Under the pieces are notes generated by a model, which saw nothing but the letters and a program-made list of their open reading frames with translations, was not told where the DNA came from and did no database searches. 5,725 bases of DNA from Granulicella sp. UBA5172 (lineage in GTDB: Bacteria > Acidobacteriota > Terriglobia > Terriglobales > Acidobacteriaceae): contig DHWW01000072.1 in NCBI GenBank assembly GCA_002413385.1, positions 10,641-16,365 of the forward strand, written 5' to 3'. The translations under genes and the position numbers were made by a program. Positions 1 to 5,656 of this stretch are shown in pieces. Every line of letters starts with the position of its first letter. Position 1 is the stretch's first letter.

Positions 1-124
1 ACGTAAATCGGATTAATCGATCCAGTTGCGACGGTATGTCGTTGTAAAAGAAAGACTTAGATGTCATCCGCAAAATTCTAAAATGCGTCTGCAACCTGTG
101 GCGAGTCTAGCCTTATCGCATTAG
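1..124. other. No identifiable feature (left-edge non-coding)
   Basis: I see no open frame with a ribosome-binding site, no RNA gene and no clear repeat in this stretch. A TAAAAT hexamer at 79-84 resembles a -10 box but lacks a credible -35 partner. The stretch ends where IS3-transposase-like peptides begin, so it may be part of the same eroded insertion or older intergenic DNA. Confidence 0.4.
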
Positions 125-342
125 CGCCGAATCGCGTTCACCCCCCCTACGCGCGAGTGCCTGGCGCTGGAAGCCGACACCAGCATCGACAGTGGTCGCT
201 ACGCTCCCTCGACCCGACTCTCTGTCTTCTTCTAACCGTTCCGTCCAGTGCCTTCGTGTGGTGCTACGGGCCGGAGTTCACCTCGCGACGTATGCTGGCA
301 TGGTCGGAAGACTGGAAGATCGGGACCCGACACGCCGTCTGA
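125..342 (+). pseudogene. Decayed IS3-family transposase (integrase core) fragment
   Basis: Two peptides typical of the catalytic core of IS3-family OrfB transposases appear in different frames. At about 149-196 the frame reads TRECLALEADTSIDSGR. This corresponds to the segment that normally follows the first catalytic Asp (usual form VVDDFTRECLAL.ADTSI). At about 244-330 a second frame reads GPEFTSRRMLAWSEDWKI, normally preceded by DN (DNGPEF). Here the two residues before GPEF are Cys-Tyr, so the second catalytic Asp is lost. The VVDD stretch before TREC is also missing; an RRIAFT remnant at about 125-142 suggests a small deletion there. The first frame hits a stop soon after the motif, and similarity ends near the TGA at 340-342, before the part that would carry the catalytic Glu. 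This is a non-functional relic, not an active element. No terminal inverted repeats could be assigned. IS3 family is fairly certain; the subgroup is not. Confidence 0.8.
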
Positions 343-370
343 TTACTACTCCTTTGAAAGTGTTAGCTGG

Positions 371-386
371 TGTGACAACGGTCACA
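371..386. promoter_or_regulatory. CRP/FNR-family-type operator palindrome
   Basis: The sequence TGTGACAACGGTCACA is a perfect inverted repeat with 6-bp arms and a 4-bp centre. It matches the CRP consensus half-sites TGTGA-N6-TCACA at all ten defined bases. It lies about 29 bp past the IS3 relic, 72 bp before the ATG of the small ORF at 459 and 242 bp before the ATG of the large lipoprotein gene. That is a sensible place for a transcription factor of the CRP/FNR superfamily. I could not place a strong sigma-70 promoter downstream, so activation or repression cannot be decided. The match is seen directly; the regulator is inferred. Confidence 0.5.
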
Positions 387-458
387 GCCACTCGTTGCAG
401 GCCGGGGCGACGCTCATGGTGCGAAAAATTCACACGCTTCACTGCAGAAGGAACTCAC

Positions 459-632
459 ATGTCCACCGCGACATTAGAAATTCAGGATGCAGTCTCGACC
501 GTAATAGCGAATTGTGCAACTAGCCGTTGCGCAATTCGCTATTACGGTCTACTATTGCTCCCGCAAACCCGAGAACCAAGTAAATGGATACAGATATTTT
601 CGATTGACTTTCTCAGGAGAGGCCTTTTATGA
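459..632 (+). CDS. Possible small upstream ORF (57 aa), ATGA-overlapped with the lipoprotein gene
   Basis: The ATG at 459 is preceded by AAGGA at 448-452 with a 6-nt gap, a good ribosome-binding site. The frame runs 57 codons, starting MSTATLEIQDAVSTV, and stops at TGA 630-632, which shares the ATGA overlap with the ATG (629) of the large gene. That geometry is typical of translational coupling. The frame reads straight through the long hairpin at 497-549. Against a real protein, the codons include ATA, TTA, CTA and AGA, which are rare in the large gene. The sequence resembles no family I know and has no signal peptide or clear membrane segment. The frame stays open upstream to 192, but that part is the IS3 relic in the wrong frame, so 459 is the only credible start. 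It could be a leader peptide, the start of an eroded gene, or chance. Confidence 0.3.
   Translation: MSTATLEIQDAVSTVIANCATSRCAIRYYGLLLLPQTREPSKWIQIFSIDFLRRGLL
497..549. repeat. Long near-perfect inverted repeat (24-bp arms, 5-nt loop)
   Basis: The left arm 497-520 (begins GACCGTAATAGCG, ends GTGCAAC) and the right arm 526-549 (begins GTTGCGCAATTCGC) are reverse complements at 23 of 24 positions, around the loop TAGCC (521-525). In RNA the one mismatch is a G-U pair, so all 24 positions can pair. Neither strand has a T-run after the stem, so this is not a standard intrinsic terminator. The hairpin ends 65 nt before the Shine-Dalgarno of the large gene and lies wholly inside the small ORF at 459-632. 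Possible roles are a 5'-leader RNA structure, a dyad operator, or a palindromic mobile repeat (REP- or MITE-like). Only this one copy is visible here. Confidence 0.85.
615..622 (+). promoter_or_regulatory. Ribosome-binding site of the large lipoprotein gene
   Basis: AGGAGAGG is a strong anti-16S match placed 6 nt before the ATG at 629. It fixes the start of the 1641-residue protein and lies inside the last codons of the small upstream ORF. It does not overlap the hairpin at 497-549, so that hairpin alone would not hide it. Confidence 0.85.
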
Positions 633-697
633 CATTTTCCCGCATTGGTGCGTATGTTGTAGCTGCTTTCACTGCATTGGTCCTTTTAGCCGGCTGC
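629..697 (+). other. Lipoprotein signal peptide with lipobox (residues 1-23)
   Basis: The N-terminus begins MTFSRIGAYVV, continues as a hydrophobic stretch (AAFTALVLL), and ends in the lipobox L20-A21-G22-C23, followed by Gly-Ser-Ser. Signal peptidase II would cut before Cys23, which becomes lipid-modified. Residues +2 to +4 (GSS) contain no Asp, so inner-membrane retention by the enterobacterial rule is not indicated. Whether that rule holds in this organism is unknown. Confidence 0.9.
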
Positions 698-3600
698 GGC
701 TCTTCTGCTCCGGCAATCACTGTCACGGTCAGTCCCATGACGACCACCCTCACCGGTGGCGCCACGCAGACTTTCACCGCGACCGTTGCCAATGACGCGA
801 CAAATGCGGGTGTCACCTGGTCCGCCTCTCCGGGCACCATCACCTCGGCGGGCGTGTACACCGCCCCGGCCATCATCACCGCCACATCCGCGACGGTGAC
901 GGCCACAAGCAAGAAGGACACCACCAAGTCGGCGACAGCGACCATCACGCTGACCCCGATCTCGGTCACCGTCAGCCCGACGACTGCCACGCTGGCGGCG
1001 GGCGCCACGCAGACTTTCGCCGCCACCGTAACCGCCGACTCCGCCAATGCAGGTGTCACGTGGACTGCATCGGTGGGCACCATTACGTCTGCCGGTGTAT
1101 ACACCGCTCCCACCCCGGTAACCACCACGACCGCGACGATCACTGCGACCAGCAAGACGGACACCACCAAGTCGGCGACAGCGACGGTTACACTGACGCC
1201 GATCGCCGTCAGTGTAAGTCCCACGACTAAGACGCTGATTGGCGGCGCAAACCAGACATTCACTGCGACGGTGACGGGCGATGCGACATTGAATCAGGGT
1301 GTGACCTGGACGGCTTCGACGGGCTCAATCACCTCTGCCGGCGTATACACCGCGCCAGCCGTCGTTACCACCACATCGGCGACGGTGACAGCCACCAGCA
1401 AGACAGACACAACTAAGTCGGCCACGGCGGCCATCACGCTGACGCCCATCAGTCTCAACGCCATCAGTCCAGCCACCGCCAGTCTCGGTAGCAGTGGATC
1501 GCAGAACTTCACGGATACAGTTGCGAACGACTCTTCAACCTCGGGTGTAAGTTGGAGCATCGGAACCGGCGTGGGCACGCTGACAGCATCCTCCAGTACG
1601 GGCGTGACCTATAACGCGCCGACTACCGTGATCAGCGCGGTTACGACCGTGACGCTGACGGCTACCAGCATCAAGGACCCGACCAAGTCGACCATTGCAA
1701 CGATTACGTTGAATCCCGTCTCGGTGACGATCGCTCCTGCCAGCCCAGTCGCCATGATTGGCGGTGCTCCGCAGGCGTTTACCGCAACGGTCGCGAACGA
1801 CGGCTCCAACGCGGGTGTCACATGGACGGTCACCGGCGGAGGCTCGTTCAGCGCCAGTACCACGGCAAGCGGCGTAGCCACGACCTACACCGCGGCAGAT
1901 CCAGTGACCGCTGCCACGGCTGTCGTTACGGCCACCAGTGTCAAGGATCCATCCAAGTCGGCCTCCGCAACTATCACGCTGAACCCCATCGCGATTTCAT
2001 TCTCGACGGCGACCGCAGGCATCACGCTCGACTCCGGCCAAACGCTCACGCTGACGGCGGCTGTGACGAATGACGGAAGCGCTTCGGGAGCAAACTTCAC
2101 CGCGTCAGGCGCAGGCACAGTGAACCCCACCAGTGCCACCGGGAACTCGCCCGCAACGAAACTGACGGCAACGGGCACCACTGCGTCCAGTGTGACCGTG
2201 ACCGCGACCAGCATCAAGGACGGCACCAAGACAGCCACCACCTCGTCCATCACGGTGAGCCCGGCACTCGCGATCACCACCCCTGCAGGTGCGCTCACGT
2301 CTGGGACAACGGGCACGGTCTACGCTGGCACGACCATTGCAGCCAGTGGCGGAACCGCAACCAAAGCGTTTGCCCTCGCATCCGGCGCCCTGCCCACAGG
2401 TCTCATCATCAATGCCTCAACAGGTGCTATCACCGGAACACCAACGGGCACGGCAGGGATAGCAACCTTCACCGTCAAGGTGACCGACTCCGCAACGACA
2501 CCCGTCACCGTAACCTCAGGCATCTACACCATCACCATCGTTCCGGCACCACTCGTTTGGGTCTCACCCACTACCAGCACGAATACCTACACCGTTGGAA
2601 CACCGATCACGCCCATCACGCTCAGCACCACGGGGGGCACAGGCGCGATCACCTACTCACCCAACTCCGGAACTCTTCCTTCGGGTCTGTCGATCGTAGG
2701 CAACACCCTTTCAGGCACGCCAACAGCACCAACGGTTGTTGCCGGCAATGTCGTCAGCTTCCTCGCGACCGACAGCGCCACACCCACAGCCGTCACAGCC
2801 GTCTCCGCCAGTGTCACTCTCATCGTGAATCCGGTGACGCTGGCCATTACCTCCTCATCGCTACCGACGGGCACCGTGGGCGCACCCTATAGCTATCAAC
2901 TCACATCAACAGGTGGTACTGGGACTATCAACTGGACAATGAGCCCAACCAACGTCGTTGGCCTGACGCTCAGCTCCAGTGGCCTGCTCTCCGGCACTCC
3001 GAATGCTACTTACGGCCCCGCCACCATTAGCGTCACGGCCACCGACAGCACCACCAACCAGCAGCAAACCGTAACCAAGACGCTGTCCCTTACCGTCACC
3101 AACGTGCTCACAGTCACCACCAATACCACCCTCGCGAACGCTACGGTCAGCGCTGCCTATAGCCAGACCCTCGTCGCAGCGGGCGGCACCCCCGGCTACA
3201 CCTGGTCGGTTACTTCGGGACTGACAGGCGCAAGCAGCCTTGCAACCCTGAACCTCAGCGTGTCCAGTACGGGCGTCATCGCCGGCACGCCGTCGACCGC
3301 CGGCACCGCGAACTTCACAGTCCAGGTAAAGGATTCGGCAAACACCACGGCAACGGCCTCGTTCACCATCACGGCCTACGCACCGCTGTTTTTGCCCGCG
3401 CCCAATCCCAGCTCTCTGGGGTCCGCAACCGTCAGCCAAATCTACACCGGCTCGATCACCGCGACTGGCGGCGTACCCAGCGATGCCTGGACGGTGAATA
3501 ACTGTGTCAGCTGCACCTCAATCAGTCTGGGGAACGGTCTGAGTGCCTCACCCAATGGCGCCACATTGACCATCACCGGAACGCCCACCTCGACCGGCAC

Positions 3601-5554
3601 GGTCACGCTCACCGTCTCGGTGACGGACAGCACAGGCGTAACCGCTGGCCCGACCACCTATACCATCGCTGTCTCGACGGGCTCTTCAGTGAGCGGCCAG
3701 ATCAATCTCAATAACAACTGCAACAGCTCGAGTGTTCCTGCGATCACCGTCGCCATCAACACGAGTTCTGTCCAGACCACGACCACCGACAGCAATGGGA
3801 ACTTCTCGTTCGCGAACATTCCGAACGGGACGTACACGATCACTCCCTCGATCACCGGGCCGAGTTCCGTCTTCTATCCCGCTACTCAAAGCGTCACCGT
3901 GAGCGGCAGTGGTGTCACCACAGCCTTCAACGTCTCCCTGGGCTACACGGTTTCGGGCACAGTGGCTTACACCACCGGGTCGAAGACCGGGCAGATCTAT
4001 CTGGCGCTGAACCCCACCAACTGTGGCGGAGGCGGCACACAAGGCACCAGCATCTCGGCTGCAGGGGCATACACCATCCACGGCGTGCCGCCGGGCGCTT
4101 ATACCTTGAATGCGTTCATGGACAACCTGGGCTACGGTGCCGCGAACGCCTCCAACCCCTCGGGCAACAGCTCCGTGACCGTTTCCACTGCAAACTTTAG
4201 CGGTGCCAACGTCACGCTGGCCGATCCTGCGACGGTGACGCTCTCCGCAGCTCCGAAGCTCTCCGGGGTCGCCGGATTCAACAACGGTGCCGTTGCCCAG
4301 TACAAGCCCATCACGGACAGCAACGGCGCGGAGATGGCGACGTCCTACACCCTGCAATGGAGTACGACGTCGGACTTCGCCACGATCGCCGGAAGCCAGA
4401 CCTTCCCGGCGAGCGGAGACCATCAAAACGCATGGCTCTTGAATAGTTCCAGGAATTCCAGCGTCACCAACACCAAGATCTACTACTTCCGGGCTTACGG
4501 CACCTCAGCGGGGACTGCGACCAGCCCCTATTCCTCCACCGTCGGCCCAGTGACCATCAACCCGCCCGCACCCACGGGAGGCGTCACCGTCTCTGGCGCG
4601 ATTAGCTTTACTGGCACCGCCACCGGTCCTCTGTATGTAGGTTTCCTCGATCAGAACACAAACACCTTCTATGCTGAGTACATTCCAACCCCGGGGAGCG
4701 CGCAAGCGTACACCGTCCAGGTTCCCATCGGCTCCAATTATGCGTTCTTTGGGATCATCGACCAGAACAACGACGGCTTGATCGATGCCGGCGACATCCA
4801 AAATACCGACACCGCCGTCATTACAGCGATTACGGGCAACACGACCGGCGAGAACCTGACGTTGCCCAGCGGTGGCAGTACCGCCAGCGTGTCAACAACG
4901 AACTTCCAGTCGACAAGCTCCAGCGGCAGCAGCCAGAGTTACAGTCTCTACTTCCAGGTGAGAGCGGCTACCAAACTGCCGGTGGCGGTCACGCTTGAGT
5001 CGAGCATCAATGCCGACGGCGCGAATGTGATCACTCCCATGGACATTGCCTCGTGTGGCGGCAGTAACTCCAATTGCGGCCAAGGGTTCCAGATCGGCGC
5101 CAACCTCGGCAGCACCAGTCCAACCGTCGGCGATACCTACACCTTTCATGTCACCTACAGCGATACGACAACAGGAACCCTGACCGCCACTATAAGCGCC
5201 GTACTGACCTCTTTCGCCACCAACCTTACACCCAACTGCACCTCTGGCTGCACCACCACCATCACGACGCCGCCGTTTGCCTGGACCGCCCCCGCCAACA
5301 ACGCCAGCAGTTACACCTATCAGTTCTACCTGAATGGTCCGAATGGGACGATCTGGCAGGTACCGGGTAACAACTCCAAGCTGAATGGCCTCCCCTACAC
5401 AACGACGTCCTTGGCCTGGGGCGTCGATCCGACGGATAGCACCAACACGCCTTCGGTAGGCAGCCTGACCACGGGGACGAATTACAACTGGCAGATTACT
5501 GTCACGGACAGCAACAACAACCAGGCCGTGCAGCAGGTGTACTACCAGCCATAG
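629..5554 (+). CDS. Large multi-domain Ig-like/He_PIG/Fn3-like surface lipoprotein
   Basis: This 1641-residue protein starts with a lipoprotein signal peptide: Arg5, a hydrophobic core at about 6-20, lipobox LAGC, Cys23. It should be exported by Sec and lipidated. Domains in order are six Ig-like modules at 30-545 (R1-R3 with GTITSAGVYTAP); five putative-Ig (He_PIG-like) modules at 546-1016; two carboxypeptidase-regulatory-like beta domains at 1017-1200; an Fn3-like domain at 1201-1313; a domain at 1314-1427 with the calcium-loop motif DQNNDGLIDAGD; and a C-terminal region at 1428-1641 ending in an Fn3-like fold. All recognisable parts are beta-sandwich spacer or binding modules. No enzyme domain, LPXTG, PEP-CTERM or C-terminal membrane segment is seen, so anchoring is through the N-terminal lipid only. 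The likely role is a long extracytoplasmic stalk, adhesin or matrix protein; ligand and partners are unknown. The start is fixed by the strong ribosome-binding site and signal peptide. It overlaps the small ORF at 459-632 by 4 nt. Similar repetitive Ig-like proteins are common in Acidobacteriota (general knowledge). Confidence 0.93.
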   Translation: MTFSRIGAYVVAAFTALVLLAGCGSSAPAITVTVSPMTTTLTGGATQTFTATVANDATNAGVTWSASPGTITSAGVYTAPAIITATSATVTATSKKDTTKSATATITLTPISVTVSPTTATLAAGATQTFAATVTADSANAGVTWTASVGTITSAGVYTAPTPVTTTTATITATSKTDTTKSATATVTLTPIAVSVSPTTKTLIGGANQTFTATVTGDATLNQGVTWTASTGSITSAGVYTAPAVVTTTSATVTATSKTDTTKSATAAITLTPISLNAISPATASLGSSGSQNFTDTVANDSSTSGVSWSIGTGVGTLTASSSTGVTYNAPTTVISAVTTVTLTATSIKDPTKSTIATITLNPVSVTIAPASPVAMIGGAPQAFTATVANDGSNAGVTWTVTGGGSFSASTTASGVATTYTAADPVTAATAVVTATSVKDPSKSASATITLNPIAISFSTATAGITLDSGQTLTLTAAVTNDGSASGANFTASGAGTVNPTSATGNSPATKLTATGTTASSVTVTATSIKDGTKTATTSSITVSPALAITTPAGALTSGTTGTVYAGTTIAASGGTATKAFALASGALPTGLIINASTGAITGTPTGTAGIATFTVKVTDSATTPVTVTSGIYTITIVPAPLVWVSPTTSTNTYTVGTPITPITLSTTGGTGAITYSPNSGTLPSGLSIVGNTLSGTPTAPTVVAGNVVSFLATDSATPTAVTAVSASVTLIVNPVTLAITSSSLPTGTVGAPYSYQLTSTGGTGTINWTMSPTNVVGLTLSSSGLLSGTPNATYGPATISVTATDSTTNQQQTVTKTLSLTVTNVLTVTTNTTLANATVSAAYSQTLVAAGGTPGYTWSVTSGLTGASSLATLNLSVSSTGVIAGTPSTAGTANFTVQVKDSANTTATASFTITAYAPLFLPAPNPSSLGSATVSQIYTGSITATGGVPSDAWTVNNCVSCTSISLGNGLSASPNGATLTITGTPTSTGTVTLTVSVTDSTGVTAGPTTYTIAVSTGSSVSGQINLNNNCNSSSVPAITVAINTSSVQTTTTDSNGNFSFANIPNGTYTITPSITGPSSVFYPATQSVTVSGSGVTTAFNVSLGYTVSGTVAYTTGSKTGQIYLALNPTNCGGGGTQGTSISAAGAYTIHGVPPGAYTLNAFMDNLGYGAANASNPSGNSSVTVSTANFSGANVTLADPATVTLSAAPKLSGVAGFNNGAVAQYKPITDSNGAEMATSYTLQWSTTSDFATIAGSQTFPASGDHQNAWLLNSSRNSSVTNTKIYYFRAYGTSAGTATSPYSSTVGPVTINPPAPTGGVTVSGAISFTGTATGPLYVGFLDQNTNTFYAEYIPTPGSAQAYTVQVPIGSNYAFFGIIDQNNDGLIDAGDIQNTDTAVITAITGNTTGENLTLPSGGSTASVSTTNFQSTSSSGSSQSYSLYFQVRAATKLPVAVTLESSINADGANVITPMDIASCGGSNSNCGQGFQIGANLGSTSPTVGDTYTFHVTYSDTTTGTLTATISAVLTSFATNLTPNCTSGCTTTITTPPFAWTAPANNASSYTYQFYLNGPNGTIWQVPGNNSKLNGLPYTTTSLAWGVDPTDSTNTPSVGSLTTGTNYNWQITVTDSNNNQAVQQVYYQP
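716..2263 (+). repeat. Tandem array of six Ig-like modules (R1-R6)
   Basis: The modules start at 716, 959, 1202, 1448, 1718 and 1988 and are 81, 81, 82, 90, 90 and 92 residues long. Each opens with a strand like ISVTVSP and ends with the pattern TATS-K-D-TKSATATITL-P. R1-R3 share GVTW.AS.G.ITSAGVYTAP. R1 and R2 are identical at about 61 of 81 residues by hand count. R4 and R5 keep GV(S/T)W but replace GVYTAP with a longer loop, and R6 is the most diverged. This resembles the bacterial Ig-like (Big) fold in acidobacterial lipoproteins. Such arrays act as spacers or binding stalks; I see no catalytic residues. Confidence 0.85.
916..1185 (+). repeat. Exact 27-nt direct repeat one module apart (916-942 and 1159-1185)
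   Basis: The 27 bases at 916-942 recur exactly at 1159-1185, an offset of 243 bp, which is one 81-codon module. The copies encode the DTTKSATAT end-strand of R1 and R2. A second identical 18-nt block (758-775 and 1001-1018) has the same 243-bp offset. The intervening codons have drifted, so either a duplication is fairly recent or local gene conversion keeps these blocks alike. Confidence 0.85.
2264..3676 (+). repeat. Array of five putative-Ig (He_PIG-like) modules (P1-P5)
   Basis: The modules start at about 2264, 2546, 2834, 3098 and 3377 and are about 88-100 residues long. The family hallmark is an opening G..Y....ATGG strand, then LPTGL....G.ITGTPT, then TFTVKVTDS. It is clearest in P1 (LPTGLIINASTGAITGTPT, residues 589-607) and P2 (LPSGLSIVGNTLSGTPT). 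P3 has LSSSGLLSGTPNAT...ATDS, P4 has VSSTGVIAGTPSTAG...VKDS, and P5 has TLTITGTPTSTG...VTDS. These are cadherin- or Ig-like folds often found in long bacterial surface proteins. P5 carries the close pair Cys959/Cys962, the first cysteines after the lipobox. Confidence 0.85.
3677..4228 (+). other. Two carboxypeptidase-regulatory-like (Cna-B-like) domains
   Basis: Residues 1017-1105 begin VSGQINL and contain TTTDSNGNFSFANIPNGTYT. This is the standard pattern of carboxypeptidase-regulatory-like beta domains (T D..G.F.F..(I/V)P.G.Y.). Residues 1106-1200 repeat it in weaker form: VSGTVAYTTG, then AAGAYTIHGVPPGAYTLNAF. Each has one cysteine (Cys1031, Cys1132), which could form an inter-domain disulfide. 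These domains are structural or binding units in surface and TonB-related proteins. No isopeptide-forming Lys/Asn/Glu triad could be assigned. Confidence 0.7.
4229..4567 (+). other. Fibronectin type III-like domain
   Basis: Residues about 1201-1313 read like an Fn3 sandwich: YTLQWSTTSDF in the C strand, IYYFRAYGTS in the F strand, and a closing strand ending in the proline-rich linker NPPAP. Fn3 domains are spacers or binding domains in extracellular proteins. The domain boundaries are approximate. Confidence 0.6.
4760..4795 (+). other. Calcium-binding (EF-hand/dockerin-type) loop
   Basis: Residues 1378-1389 are DQNNDGLIDAGD. They fit the D-x-(D/N)-x-D-G-x-(I/V)-D-x-x-(D/E) loop with ligand positions Asp1378, Asn1380, Asp1382, Asp1386 and Asp1389 plus the Leu1384 backbone. 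The loop sits in a beta-rich domain (VPIGSNYAFFGIIDQNNDG) and is single, unlike the paired loops of a real dockerin. It probably stabilises the domain by binding Ca2+. Confidence 0.75.
4910..5551 (+). other. C-terminal cysteine-bearing region ending in an Fn3-like fold
   Basis: Residues 1428-1641 start with a Ser-rich linker (STSSSGSSQS) and a beta domain (about 1437-1526) holding the pair Cys1476/Cys1483. The motif Cys1537-TSG-Cys1541 follows. The last ~95 residues have the Fn3-like run PPFAWTAP...YTYQFYL...SLAWGVDPTDS...GTNYNWQITVTDSN. The protein ends ...QVYYQP with no membrane helix or sorting motif. I do not recognise a named family for residues 1437-1526. As the distal end of the stalk it is a plausible binding tip. 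Confidence 0.55.
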
Positions 5555-5656
5555 CAAGCCTCTCGACAAGGCTCGCTGCAAGGATTCCGGCCAAGGAACA
5601 ACGTATTGATCGACGCAAAAGCGCCTGCATTAAATTCGCAGTATGTGCGAGTGGCG

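Noticed and set aside
79..84. TAAAAT as a possible -10 promoter box
   Set aside because: The matching -35 position (about 56-61, CTTAGA) is poor, and no gene start follows within a sensible distance.
192..458. Upstream extension of the small ORF to the ATG at 192
   Set aside because: This part is the IS3-transposase relic read in the wrong frame, and the ATG has no ribosome-binding site. The ATG at 459 has one.
497..549. The long hairpin as an intrinsic terminator or an integron attC site
   Set aside because: There is no T-tract on either side for termination. The conserved attC core heptamers (RYYYAAC/GTTRRRY) are not present at the stem ends, and there is no integrase nearby.
916..1185. 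Spaced direct repeats as a CRISPR array
   Set aside because: Only two exact copies occur, 243 bp apart, within a coding module; this is protein-repeat periodicity.
613..1263. Long minus-strand open frame (216 codons) opposite the start of the lipoprotein gene
   Set aside because: It reads as monotonous Val/Ala repeats (VAVTVAVADLVVS), the mirror of Thr/Ser/Ala-rich codons, with periodicity following the Ig modules. It is a shadow of the repeat array, not a gene.
2906..3439. Minus-strand open frame of 177 codons, and similar ones at 3686-4426 and 4892-5581
   Set aside because: They give Arg/Gly/Cys-rich, low-complexity translations with no known domain and lie wholly opposite well-supported coding sequence.
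5557..5573. AGCCT...AGGCT inverted repeat just after the stop codon as a terminator
   Set aside because: The stem is only 5 bp with a 7-nt loop and no T-run follows, so it is indistinguishable from chance.
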